This document shows positions 34,106 through 41,977 of a stretch of DNA of 64,000 bases, in pieces. The notes beneath the pieces are model-generated. The model had not been told where the DNA came from, searched no databases, and was given only the letters and a program-made list of their open reading frames with translations. Every line of letters starts with the position of its first letter. Positions within the stretch are counted from its first letter, which is position 1. The position numbers and the translations under genes are program-made. Origin of the DNA: Streptomyces sp. SS1-1 (GTDB lineage: Bacteria; Actinomycetota; Actinomycetes; Streptomycetales; Streptomycetaceae); NCBI RefSeq assembly GCF_008973465.1, contig NZ_WBXN01000004.1, positions 3,884,501 to 3,948,500 of the forward strand, written 5' to 3'.

Positions 34106-34513
34106 ATGGCGGAACGAGGACAAGGCGCCCGGCGCCGGGGCCAGGGCGAACTGGAGGCACTGGTCCTGTCGGCGCTCGGCGAGGCGGACGGACCGGCGAC
34201 GGCCGGCTGGGTGCAGGAACGCCTCGGCGGCGGCCTCGCCTACACGACCGTCATCACCATCCTGACCCGGCTGCTCGCCAAGGGCGCCGTCACCCGGGAG
34301 CGCTCGGGCCGCTCCTTCGCCTGGACCCCGGCCTCCGACCAGGCAGGTCTCGCCGCGCACCGGATGCGCCGGGTCCTCGACGCCGAGAGCGACCGGGAGG
34401 CGGTCCTCGCCAGCTTCGTCACCGGTCTCGGCCCCGACGACGAACGGCTGCTGCGCGACCTGCTCGGCCGCGCCGGACACACGGGTCGGACCCACAGCGA
34501 AGGGGAAGACTGA
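34106..34513 (+). CDS. BlaI/MecI/CopY-family transcriptional repressor
   Basis: 135 residues from ATG 34106, chosen for the GGGAGGG site 9 bp upstream (GTG 34073 would add 11 residues). Winged helix at about 10-80: GELEALVLSALGEAD, AGWVQERLGGGLAYTTVITILTRLLAKGAVTRERSGRSFAWTP with the YTTV recognition helix. The C-terminal helices (LVASFVTGLGPDDERLLRDLL type) form the dimer. Such repressors are cut or released by an M56 membrane peptidase, whose gene follows 6 bp after the stop. The matching palindrome upstream points to self-repression. Confidence 0.9.
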   Translation: MAERGQGARRRGQGELEALVLSALGEADGPATAGWVQERLGGGLAYTTVITILTRLLAKGAVTRERSGRSFAWTPASDQAGLAAHRMRRVLDAESDREAVLASFVTGLGPDDERLLRDLLGRAGHTGRTHSEGED

Positions 34514-34519
34514 CGCCTC

Positions 34520-35452
34520 ATGGGGGTCTTCGTCTTTCTGCCGCTCGTCCTGCCGCTCACGGCCTGGCCGATCGCCCGGCTCGCCGAGCAGCACCTGCAC
34601 CCCCGCACCGCGACCCGGCTGCTCACCGCGGTCGCCGCGGTGATGGCGGCCTGCAGCACCCTGTGCCTGGCCCTGGTGATGGTCGTGGGCACCGCCCAAC
34701 TGCCCGGCAATCCGCTGCCCGACGGCTGGTCCGACCCCGAGGTGCGGGACGCCGTCCCCTACGACGAGATCGCCGGCAAGGCGGCGATCCCCGCGCTGTG
34801 CGCCGTGGTCGCGGCCTGCGCCCGGACGCTCCGGCGGCACGCCCGGGTACGCGGCCGGGCCCACCGCGCCCTGACCGGACTCCCGGACACCGCCGTGGCC
34901 GTCCTCCGCGACGCGACGCCGTACGCCTACGCCCTGCCCGGCGGCCGGCGGGACCGCGTGGTGGTGACCACGGGCCTGCTGGAGCGGCTGCGGCCCGCCG
35001 AACGCCGGGCGCTGTTCGCGCACGAGCGGGCCCATCTGGCCGGCGGGCACCACCGGTTCCTGCTCACCGTCCAACTGGCCGCCCGCGCCAACCCGTTCCT
35101 GCGCCCGCTGCGCACGGCGGTGGCGTACACCGCGGAGCGCTGGGCGGACGAGGAGGCCGCGCGGCACATCGGCAGCCGCCGGACCGTGGCGCACGCCATC
35201 GGCAAGGCCGCGCTGGTGTCCCGGGGCACCCCGGTGCCCACCCTGGCCGGCCTGGCGGCCCCCGGGCCGGTGCCCCGCCGGGTCGCCGCCCTGCTCGGCC
35301 CGGAACCCGTCGTACGCCGCTGGCCGTCGCTGTTCACGGCGGTGGGCCTCGCCGTGTGGTGCGCGGCCGCCGGGACGGCCGTCTCCGCGATGTCGTCCGC
35401 GAACGCCGCGGTGACCATGGTCCTGATCCTGCACGCGGCGACCCCGCTCTGA
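34520..35452 (+). CDS. M56-family (BlaR1/MecR1-like) membrane metallopeptidase
   Basis: 310 residues, in an operon with the BlaI-type gene. Membrane helices at about 2-20, 35-60 and 90-105, and one near the C-terminus (275-300). The zinc motif HERAH at 168-172 is followed by the downstream Glu in AERWADEEAARH. There is no penicillin-binding sensor domain, so it is the short actinobacterial kind. Expected role: site-specific proteolysis inside the cell that inactivates the repressor. Trigger unknown. Confidence 0.9.
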   Translation: MGVFVFLPLVLPLTAWPIARLAEQHLHPRTATRLLTAVAAVMAACSTLCLALVMVVGTAQLPGNPLPDGWSDPEVRDAVPYDEIAGKAAIPALCAVVAACARTLRRHARVRGRAHRALTGLPDTAVAVLRDATPYAYALPGGRRDRVVVTTGLLERLRPAERRALFAHERAHLAGGHHRFLLTVQLAARANPFLRPLRTAVAYTAERWADEEAARHIGSRRTVAHAIGKAALVSRGTPVPTLAGLAAPGPVPRRVAALLGPEPVVRRWPSLFTAVGLAVWCAAAGTAVSAMSSANAAVTMVLILHAATPL

Positions 35453-35532
35453 CTCCCCCCGCCACCAGGGGCGTTGAGCTGTTTCCGTCCTCCGTGCAAC
35501 GGAAGCGGCGCGGATCGACGTCTGTGACAGGG

Positions 35533-35572
35533 GGGACCCACGGCCGGTCCGTGGGACCCACGGCCGGTCCGG
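35533..35572. repeat. 20-bp direct repeat in the LCP gene promoter region
   Basis: Two adjacent copies of GGGACCCACGGCCGGTCCG(T/G) start at 35533 and 35553, 56-95 bp before the LCP start codon. Confidence 0.75.
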
Positions 35573-35627
35573 TCGTCGTATGTCCGTATCCATGTAGGGT
35601 TCGACGGACCCATGGGGGAGGGAAGCG

Positions 35628-37013
35628 GTGAGCGGAACGGGGAGGCGGCGCATGGCGTCGTCCGGTGCGCGCAGGACCCGGCTGACGCGGAGGGGCCGGA
35701 TAGTGGCCTGGACCGTCGGCGTCACCTCGGCGGTCGTGCTCGGGGTGGCCGGCGTCGGCGCCTGGGTCTACCAGGACCTCGACGGCAGCATCAGCTCCGC
35801 CGACGTGGACGACAAGATCGGCGGAGACCGCCCCGAGAAGCTCAGCCCGGGCTCGAAGAACATCCTGGTCGTCGGTTCCGACAGCCGTGACGGCGCGAAC
35901 GCCAAGTACGGCAAGGACCTGACGACGATGCAGTCCGACACGCTGATGGTGCTCCATGTGCCGGCGAACCGGAAGTGGGCCACGGTCGTGTCGTTCCCCC
36001 GGGACTCCTGGGTGGAGATACCGGCCTGCGACATGGGGAAGGGCAGAACGTCCAGCCCCCACCACGCCAAGATCAACGAGGCGTTCGCGCTGGGCGGTTC
36101 GAGCGGCGAGGTCTCCGGGGCCGCCGCCTGCTCCATCAAGACCATCGAGGCACGGACGGGCCTGCGCATCGACCACTTCATGTCCGTCGACTTCCAGGGC
36201 TTCAAGGGCATGGTGGACGCCCTCGACGGCATCGAGGTGTGCCCCGAGGAGGCCATCCACTCCAAGAAGGCCCGCCTGGACATGGAGGCCGGCTGCCAGA
36301 CCGTCGCCGGCGAGGAGGCCCTCGGGTACGTCCGCGTCCGCTATGGCGTCGGCAACGGCTCCGACATCGGGCGCATCGGGCGCCAGCAGGAGTTCATGAA
36401 CGCCCTCGTGGAGAAGGCACAGGACCGGCTCACGAGCCCCACCTCGCTCTACGGTTTCCTGAAGTCCGCCACCAAGTCCCTGACCACCGACCCCGATATG
36501 GCCGGAATCAAGCCCCTGTACTCGCTCGCGTCCGAGCTCCAGGGCATCCCCAGCGACCGGCTCACCTTCGTCACGGTCCCCAACTACCCGCGCGAGGCCG
36601 ACGTCCCCACCGACAAGGCCAACGTCGCCTGGCAGTATCCGCACGCCACCGACCTGTTCGCCGCCCTGGCCAAGGACAAGGAGATCGACGGCGACCGTCT
36701 GAAGGAACAGACGAAGGTCCCGCTGTACGCCTCCTCGGTGAAGGTCCAGGTCCTCAACGGCACCTCGACCCCGGGCCTGGCGAACACGGTCGCCGGCAAG
36801 TTGCGCGAGGCGGGCCTGACGGTCACGGGGACGGGCAACGCGCCGCAGCCGTCCGCCAAGTCGGAGATCACCTACCCGGCGGGCCAGGAGCAGCAGGCGA
36901 AGGCGCTGGCCGCGCACGTCCCGGGCGCACCGGCGCCGCGCGCGGCCGACGGGGGCGCGGGCGTGATCACCCTGGTGGTGGGCGACGATCTGGACGTGGA
37001 ACGCATCCGCTGA
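35628..37013 (+). CDS. LytR-CpsA-Psr (LCP) family protein with LytR_C domain
   Basis: 461 residues from GTG 35628. A basic N-terminus, one membrane helix (about 26-48), then the LCP domain (about 75-260) with NILVVGSDSRD, QSDTLMVLHVP, SFPRDSWVEIP, KINEAFALGG, GLRIDHFMSVDFQGF and YVRVRYGVGNGSDIGRIGRQQ. These Arg and Asp residues bind the lipid pyrophosphate. The C-terminal LytR_C domain lies at about 365-455 (VKVQVLNGTSTPGLA). LCP enzymes attach teichoic acids or other glycopolymers to peptidoglycan outside the cell. The place between the BlaI/M56 pair and the terB/Spo0M-like genes supports a cell-envelope theme. Confidence 0.93.
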   Translation: MSGTGRRRMASSGARRTRLTRRGRIVAWTVGVTSAVVLGVAGVGAWVYQDLDGSISSADVDDKIGGDRPEKLSPGSKNILVVGSDSRDGANAKYGKDLTTMQSDTLMVLHVPANRKWATVVSFPRDSWVEIPACDMGKGRTSSPHHAKINEAFALGGSSGEVSGAAACSIKTIEARTGLRIDHFMSVDFQGFKGMVDALDGIEVCPEEAIHSKKARLDMEAGCQTVAGEEALGYVRVRYGVGNGSDIGRIGRQQEFMNALVEKAQDRLTSPTSLYGFLKSATKSLTTDPDMAGIKPLYSLASELQGIPSDRLTFVTVPNYPREADVPTDKANVAWQYPHATDLFAALAKDKEIDGDRLKEQTKVPLYASSVKVQVLNGTSTPGLANTVAGKLREAGLTVTGTGNAPQPSAKSEITYPAGQEQQAKALAAHVPGAPAPRAADGGAGVITLVVGDDLDVERIR

Positions 37014-37069
37014 CGGCGGACACGGACACGGACGCGGACACGGACACGTAGACGTATATGTACGCGGAT

Positions 37070-37107
37070 GCGCCGGGCGCCCCGTGCGGTCACGGGGCGC
37101 CCGGCGC
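37070..37107. terminator. 17-bp perfect-stem bidirectional terminator
   Basis: The arm 37070-37086 pairs fully with 37091-37107 around a CGGT loop. It lies between the convergent LCP and terB genes. Just before it (37014-37055) is a run of GGACAC-type hexamer repeats with no other content. Confidence 0.9.
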
Positions 37108-37133
37108 CGACTGCTTCTCCGCGTTCCTGCCGG

Positions 37134-37589
37134 TCAGAGGTCGAACTCGTGCGGCGGCAGGCCGAGGGCGTAGCACGCCTCCCGGACCACGTTCTGCTCG
37201 TCCTTGTCGAAGTTCCCGTCGGCGCCGCCGATGACGATGCCGATCTGGATGACGGCACGCGCCTCGGCGGGCTTCTTCTTCGCCTTGGCGATCTCCTGCA
37301 TCACGCTCACCTTGCCGAAGTCGAAGTCGGTGGTGAGGCGGTTCAGGTTCTCCTCGAAGCGGCGGCGCAGATCGTCGGCGGGGAAGTTCTGCAGCACCTC
37401 GTTGCCGGCGATGAGCTGGGCGACCCGCTGCCGCTCGGACGGGTCGACGGTGCCGTCGGCCGCGGCGACGAGCGCGCACATGGCCATGCTCGCGTCGCGG
37501 AAGGCGCCGCTCTTGAGGTCGTTCTTCTTCGCCACCAGCTGGGTCTGCATCGTCGATGCGGACTCCTTGATGCGGTCCCACAGGGCCAT
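37134..37589 (-). CDS. terB: TerB-family tellurite-resistance/stress protein
   Basis: 151 residues. Starts MALWDRIKESASTMQTQL and carries the two TerB metal-binding-like Asp loops, AADGTVDPSE (about 43-52) and GADGNFDKDE (about 122-131), in an all-helical domain. A full Ter operon (TerD, TerC) is not present, so this is a lone TerB linked here with the Spo0M-like gene. A BlaI-type palindrome sits 47 bp upstream of its start. Confidence 0.92.
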   Translation of the reverse strand: MALWDRIKESASTMQTQLVAKKNDLKSGAFRDASMAMCALVAAADGTVDPSERQRVAQLIAGNEVLQNFPADDLRRRFEENLNRLTTDFDFGKVSVMQEIAKAKKKPAEARAVIQIGIVIGGADGNFDKDEQNVVREACYALGLPPHEFDL

Positions 37590-37635
37590 GCGGACTCCTC
37601 AGTCGCTCGTTCCCACAGCTGTCTTCACAGCGATC

Positions 37636-37651
37636 TCTACAGCGATGTAGA
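37636..37651. promoter_or_regulatory. BlaI-type operator, site B
   Basis: TCTACA-GCGA-TGTAGA, a perfect 6-4-6 palindrome with the same half sites and spacing as site A. It is 47 bp before the terB start codon, in the range of a promoter-overlapping repressor site. Confidence 0.75.
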
Positions 37652-37679
37652 AACTACCAGGTGCCGTACTGGATAGGGC

Positions 37680-37733
37680 GGTTGTGCCGGGTATGGCGGT
37701 CGTACCGGGTATGGCGGTCGTACCGGGCACGGC
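37680..37733. repeat. three 18-bp tandem repeats after the Spo0M-like gene
   Basis: Units at 37680, 37698 and 37716 follow GGTCGTACCGGGTATGGC with one to three changes. They lie between the Spo0M-like stop and site B. Confidence 0.75.
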
Positions 37734-37735
37734 GG

Positions 37736-38737
37736 TCAGTCCTCATCCTCCCCCTCCTCGTCGTCGCCCTCGAAGAAGTCGCCGACCTCGTCGACGACTT
37801 CGGCGGCGACCAGACCGCCGGCCACCCCGACCGCGAGCCCGGCGGCCCCGGCGGCGATGGCGGTCCCGACCCCGGGGCCGGAGTGGTGCCCGTGCGCCTG
37901 AGGGGCGTGCTGCCCGTGGTACGCGTCATGCCCGTGGTACGCGTCGTGCCCGTGCCCGCCCCCGTACGAGGCCCGGTGCTCGATCAACCGCCTTACCCAG
38001 CCCTCGACTTCCGCGTTCCAGTCCCGGACGTCGTGGTGCCCGACGGTGACATGGGTGAGCGCGTCATGGCCGTCCGCGAACAGCCCCCCGCGCTTGTCTG
38101 CCTCCAGGACCACCTCCACACCGGCCGGCCCGGCGAGGAACGTCACCTCGATCTCGTTCATCTGGTGCGCGTACTGCGGCGCCGGGGTCAGCTCGATCTC
38201 CTGGTAGAAGGGGAGTTGCTGTCCGGTGCCGCCGATGTGCCCGTACTCCAGGTCGGCCGACCGGAAGCCGAACCCGAGCTGCCCGAACGCCTCCAGGACG
38301 GCCTCCTGCACCGGCAGGGGCGCGATGGTCAGCGGGTCCAGGTCGCCCTTGTCCTTCGCACCGGCGACCGACAGCTCGGTGCGCACGCCCAGGAGGACGC
38401 CGAGGGGCTGGCCGTGCAGCTCGGTGACCGGCGTCTCCCAGGGCAGTACGACACCGAACGGCACCGTCCGCTCCTCGCCCGCGGCCAGCCGGAACCCGCC
38501 GCCCACGGTGAACCGCTCGAAGGTGACGACGCCCTCGCTCTCGCCCTCCGCGTGCTCGGCCTCGACGCGGGCGACCAGCTCCAGCGTGATGTGCTCGATG
38601 TCGAAGTCGGCGGTCCCGCCCTTGAGATGGACCTGACCGTCGAGCGTGCCGCCGGGGAGGGCCGGACGCGGATCGAGCACCGTGTCCACCGTGGGGCCTC
38701 CGACCCCGAGCGAGCCGAGCAGTCGCTTGAACACCAT
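37736..38737 (-). CDS. Spo0M-family (arrestin-fold) sporulation control protein
   Basis: 333 residues from ATG 38737 with AAGGAG upstream. The arrestin-like beta-sandwich (about 1-250) has Spo0M markers: MVFKRLLGSLGVGGPTVDT, GGTLDGQVHLKGG, IEHITLELVARVE, ERTVPFGVVLPWETPVTE and GVEVVLEADKRGG. The C-terminus adds a His-rich stretch (GGHGHDAYHGHDAYHGQHA), a Gly/Ala helix that could touch the membrane (GTAIAAGAAGLAVGVAGG) and an acidic end. In Bacillus Spo0M influences sporulation and cell-cycle steps. Here role is inferred. A BlaI-type site lies 40 bp upstream. Confidence 0.88.
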   Translation of the reverse strand: MVFKRLLGSLGVGGPTVDTVLDPRPALPGGTLDGQVHLKGGTADFDIEHITLELVARVEAEHAEGESEGVVTFERFTVGGGFRLAAGEERTVPFGVVLPWETPVTELHGQPLGVLLGVRTELSVAGAKDKGDLDPLTIAPLPVQEAVLEAFGQLGFGFRSADLEYGHIGGTGQQLPFYQEIELTPAPQYAHQMNEIEVTFLAGPAGVEVVLEADKRGGLFADGHDALTHVTVGHHDVRDWNAEVEGWVRRLIEHRASYGGGHGHDAYHGHDAYHGQHAPQAHGHHSGPGVGTAIAAGAAGLAVGVAGGLVAAEVVDEVGDFFEGDDEEGEDED

Positions 38738-38776
38738 CGTGGCGTCCACTCCTTCACGTCGTACCTGCGTTGTGCC

Positions 38777-38792
38777 TCTACAAGCGCGTAGA
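38777..38792. promoter_or_regulatory. BlaI-type operator, site C
   Basis: TCTACA-AGCG-CGTAGA, a 6-4-6 palindrome with a single mismatch to sites A and B. It is 40 bp upstream of the Spo0M-like start and 78 bp before the divergent acyltransferase start. Confidence 0.65.
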
Positions 38793-38831
38793 AGAATAGG
38801 TCGGGCCTGCCCGGGACGCCGGGAGCACGGG

Positions 38832-38862
38832 TTGAAACCGGCCGGGTCCGTGTGATTAGGGT
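38832..38862 (+). promoter_or_regulatory. promoter with TTGAAA and TAGGGT boxes; leaderless start
   Basis: TTGAAA (38832-38837), a 19-bp spacer, then TAGGGT (38857-38862). Transcription would begin at about the ATG at 38870, so the acyltransferase mRNA may be leaderless. Confidence 0.5.
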
Positions 38863-38869
38863 GCAGGCG

Positions 38870-40024
38870 ATGCTCCGCACCGAAGCCGCACCGGTGGCGC
38901 CGCGCACAGGGGACGCACCGGCACGACAGCCCACCGCCGACGCGACGGAACGACGGCGGGGCCGCAGACCAGCGGGCCTCGGACGAACCCCCGCCCCCCG
39001 CGACCCCTCCCGTACGCCCGCCCCCCGCGACCCTTTCCTGGACAACGCGAAGTACCTCGGCATCCTCCTGGTCGCCGTGGGCCACGCCTGGGAACCCCTG
39101 CGCGAGGGCAGCAGAGCGGTCACCGCGCTCTACACCCTCGTGTACGCCTTCCACATGCCGGTGTTCGCGATCATCTCGGGCCGCCTGTCACGCCACTTCG
39201 AGGCCACCCCGGGTCAACTGGCCCGCCTCCTCACGGGTGTGGTCGTCCCGTACGTCGTCTTCGAGACGGCGTACAGCCTGTTCACCCGCTGGAGCAGCGA
39301 GGACCCCGACCGCCCGATCACCCTGCTCGACCCCCTCTACCTGACCTGGTACCTGGCGGCCCTGTTCATCTGGCGCCTGACATCACCGGCCTGGCGCCTG
39401 GTACGCCACCCCCTGCCCTGGGCCCTGACCATCGCGGCACTGGCGACGCTCACCCCGTCCCTGGGCGACGACCTGGACCTGCAACGGGTCCTGCAGTTCC
39501 TGCCGTACTTCGTGCTTGGCCTGACGCTGGACGACGGCCACCGCCCCCCGCGCACCCTCGCCGCCCCGCTCCTGATCGCAGCCCTGGCCCTCTCCTACTG
39601 GGCGGTGCCGCACCTGGACTACGCGTGGTTCTTCCACAACAGCGCCGCGACGGACCTGGGCGTCCCGGCGTGGACGGGCCCACTGATGACCCTGGCCACG
39701 TTCGCCTGCTCGGCGACCCTGGCGGCCTGCTTCCTGTCCTGCGTCCCCCGCGGCCGGACATGGTGCACGCCCCTGGGCACCGGAACCCTGTACGCGTACC
39801 TCCTCCACGGCTTCCTGGCCCAGACGGCGGAACACGAGGGCTGGTACGAGTCGCCCTGGCTCCACTCCCCGACGGGCGTGGCAATCCTGACGCTGCTGAC
39901 GACAGCCATCACGACGACCCTGTGCACCCCACCGGTCCGGCGCGTGTGCCAGGCGCTCCTGGAGACACCTCTGCGCAGGACGCTGACCAGCGGGGAATCC
40001 CCGGGCCCCTTGCGGCCGAACTGA
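38870..40024 (+). CDS. acyltransferase-3-family membrane protein
   Basis: 384 residues from ATG 38870 (GTG 38852 would add six). After an Arg/Pro-rich cytosolic tail of about 55 residues come the acyltransferase-3 signatures FLDNAKYLGILLVAVGHAWEPL (with the catalytic His) and AFHMPVFAIISGRL. About ten membrane helices follow, and a C-terminal YLLHGFLAQ block with a second conserved His. Such enzymes O-acetylate sugars or peptidoglycan at the membrane. The substrate is unknown. Divergent from the Spo0M-like gene and possibly under site C. Confidence 0.88.
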   Translation: MLRTEAAPVAPRTGDAPARQPTADATERRRGRRPAGLGRTPAPRDPSRTPAPRDPFLDNAKYLGILLVAVGHAWEPLREGSRAVTALYTLVYAFHMPVFAIISGRLSRHFEATPGQLARLLTGVVVPYVVFETAYSLFTRWSSEDPDRPITLLDPLYLTWYLAALFIWRLTSPAWRLVRHPLPWALTIAALATLTPSLGDDLDLQRVLQFLPYFVLGLTLDDGHRPPRTLAAPLLIAALALSYWAVPHLDYAWFFHNSAATDLGVPAWTGPLMTLATFACSATLAACFLSCVPRGRTWCTPLGTGTLYAYLLHGFLAQTAEHEGWYESPWLHSPTGVAILTLLTTAITTTLCTPPVRRVCQALLETPLRRTLTSGESPGPLRPN

Positions 40025-40048
40025 TCATCTGCGTGCGCCCGCCGCGAG

Positions 40049-40090
40049 ATACATTGGATCATGTATATTGATATACGCATTCATGTATAC
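40049..40090. promoter_or_regulatory. AT-rich palindromes: VapBC promoter/operator
   Basis: ATACAT-N6-ATGTAT (40049-40066) overlaps GTATAT-TG-ATATAC (40063-40076), and a further GTATAC follows at 40085-40090. This stretch is far more AT-rich than its surroundings. It ends at the vapB ribosome site, as expected for an autoregulated antitoxin operator. Confidence 0.7.
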
Positions 40091-40102
40091 GGAGGTGCGT
40101 CC

Positions 40103-40330
40103 ATGAGCAGAACCGTCATCGACCTGGACGACGACGCCTTGGAGGCCGCCGCGAAGGAGCTCGGCACCTCCACCAAGCGGGACACCATCAACACCGCGCT
40201 ACGCGAGATCGTGGCCCGCAATCGCCGCCTGCGCGCCCTCCACGAACTGCAGGACCTTGCGGACGAGGGTGCCCTCGACGTCGAGCTCCTCCTGGACAAG
40301 CGCAACTACCGGGGCGGTTCCGCGCGGTGA
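40103..40330 (+). CDS. VapB-type antitoxin (type II TA)
   Basis: 75 residues from ATG 40103 with GGAGGT six bases upstream. The N-terminal ribbon-helix-helix (SRTVIDLDDDALEAAAKELGTSTKRDTINTALREI) binds DNA as a dimer. The tail LLDKRNYRGGSAR wraps the toxin, with the R-x-Y/W-R type motif that enters the PIN active site. The last codons overlap the toxin start by 4 bp (GTGA). Confidence 0.92.
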   Translation: MSRTVIDLDDDALEAAAKELGTSTKRDTINTALREIVARNRRLRALHELQDLADEGALDVELLLDKRNYRGGSAR

Positions 40331-40734
40331 GCGTTGCCGACTATCTGATCGACACGTCGGCTCTGGCACGCGTCCTGCTGCGCCAGGCGACGGAGGAATG
40401 GGAGCAGCGGATCGCCGCCGGCCTGATCGCCCTGTGCGATCTCACGGAGCTGGAACTGCTCTACTCCGCACGTTCCGCGAAAGACCGTGCAGCTCTCCAG
40501 GAACGCCTGAACCAGTTCGCCTGGTGCCCCATGCCCGACGGCGTCTACCGGCGTGCCCGCGTCGTCCAACGCGAACTGACGGCCAAGGGAGAACATCGAA
40601 GCGCCGGACCCGTCGACCTTTTGCTGGCCGCGGCCGCGGAGGAAGCGGGCCTCACGCTCCTGCACCACGACCGGGACTTCGAAACAATCGCCCGCACGAC
40701 CGGCCAACCGGTTCACAGGCTCGATCTCAAGTAA
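40327..40734 (+). CDS. VapC-type PIN-domain toxin RNase
   Basis: 135 residues. The PIN active-site acidic residues are all present: D9 in YLIDTSALAR, E41/E43 in LTELELLY, D96 in PVDLLLAA and D114/D116 in LLHHDRDFETIA. VapC toxins cut tRNA or rRNA when the antitoxin is lost. Coupled to vapB. The pair looks intact, so it is probably functional. Confidence 0.92.
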   Translation: MSVADYLIDTSALARVLLRQATEEWEQRIAAGLIALCDLTELELLYSARSAKDRAALQERLNQFAWCPMPDGVYRRARVVQRELTAKGEHRSAGPVDLLLAAAAEEAGLTLLHHDRDFETIARTTGQPVHRLDLK

Positions 40735-40856
40735 CCGCACGGACGCTCCCGACGTTCTGGCCTCCATCGGCCTGGTGCGCGCGACCATCGCGGGCCTGGA
40801 GACGGATTGACCCTCGACCTGGTGAAGGGCGCAGAGTGCCGGGTGTGGAGAACGAC

Positions 40857-41924
40857 ATGCGCAGCATCGGCGAGATGGCCCGCGACAGCGGCTTGGGCGC
40901 GAGTGCCCTGCGGTTCTACGACCGCGCCGGTGTGCTGGTCCCGGCGTGGGTGGATCCGGTGAGCGGATACCGCTGGTACGAACCCGAGCAGCTCGAGGAG
41001 GCCCGGGTGCTGGCCCGTCTGCGCCGGGCCGGGATGCCGCTGGCGGACATCCGGCTGGTACTGGCCAGCTGGTCCGGAGCGGACACCGACCTGGTCCGCG
41101 AGCTGCTCAAGGCACACCTGCGCCGCCTCGAACAAGGGCTGTCCGATGCCCGCAGCGAGTTCTCCCCACTCGCAGCACTACTCGATGACAGGGAGAACAA
41201 CATGACGTCGCTCCGCACCGCCGCCGCCGAGCTGTCCATCGCCGCGCCTGAACTGGCCGCCGCGCTGGACGCGGTCCGCTTCGCGGCGAGCACCGACCCC
41301 GAACTGCCCATGCTCGGCGGAGTCCTGTTCGACATCGAGGGCGAGAGCCTCCACGTCGTGGCCACCGACCGATACCGCATGGCCGTCGCGCGGGCAGGTG
41401 CCGCCGGCCACGACGGGAGCCGAGTGCAGGTCATCGTGCCGTCCCCGCTCGTCGACGCGATGAGGGCGCTGTCGAACGGCGAGGAACCCGTACGACTCCA
41501 CGTCGACGGCGACCGCGTGACCTTGGAGACCGGCGACAGGCAGGCAGCCGGTCAGTGCCTCGACCACGACTTCCCCGACTACCGCCGCCTCCTGCCGGCC
41601 CCCGGCGGACGCCGGGCCCACGTCGAGGTGGCGCCCTTCCAGAAGGCCCTGGCCACCGGCCCCGTCCACACCGCCGAGGCGGGAGGACCCGACCTCAGCG
41701 TGCTCAAAGTCGCGGACGACGGCACGGTGACCCTCTGCACGGACAACGACGACGACCCGAACCGCATCGCGGTCAACCGCGAGTTCCTCCAGAACGCCCT
41801 GACCGCCGGAGCCCGGGACCACCTGCTCCTGGAGCTCGGAGCCCCCACGACACCGATCGCGATCCGCCGCCCCGACGACGAGGCCACGTTGTCGATCCTG
41901 ATGCCGGTCCGCCTGGACGACTGA
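40857..41924 (+). CDS. MerR-type regulator fused to a DNA polymerase III beta (sliding clamp)-like domain
   Basis: 355 residues from ATG 40857 (GGAG six bases upstream; GTG 40845 would add four). Residues 1-75 are a MerR winged helix (IGEMARDSGLGASALRFYDRAGVLVP, GYRWYEPEQLEEARVLARLRRAGM, ADIRLVLASW) with a dimerisation helix to about 115. From ~120 the protein has clamp-like elements: ELAAALDAVRFAASTD, LPMLGGVLFDIEGESLHVVATDRYRMAVAR, the linker LDHDFPDYRRLLP and the C-terminal IAVNREFLQNAL and LSILMPVR. The order follows the second and third domains of DnaN. No ligand Cys is evident. Role unknown: the clamp part could bind a small ligand or a polymerase partner. Confidence 0.85.
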   Translation: MRSIGEMARDSGLGASALRFYDRAGVLVPAWVDPVSGYRWYEPEQLEEARVLARLRRAGMPLADIRLVLASWSGADTDLVRELLKAHLRRLEQGLSDARSEFSPLAALLDDRENNMTSLRTAAAELSIAAPELAAALDAVRFAASTDPELPMLGGVLFDIEGESLHVVATDRYRMAVARAGAAGHDGSRVQVIVPSPLVDAMRALSNGEEPVRLHVDGDRVTLETGDRQAAGQCLDHDFPDYRRLLPAPGGRRAHVEVAPFQKALATGPVHTAEAGGPDLSVLKVADDGTVTLCTDNDDDPNRIAVNREFLQNALTAGARDHLLLELGAPTTPIAIRRPDDEATLSILMPVRLDD

Positions 41925-41977
41925 CGGCACCCAGAACCTCTTCGCCCCGAGTGGGCGCTGGAGAGGCGCGGGTCGGG

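Noticed and set aside
37134..37589. Full tellurite resistance operon
   Set aside because: Only TerB is present; no TerD/TerC/TerZ-like genes nearby.
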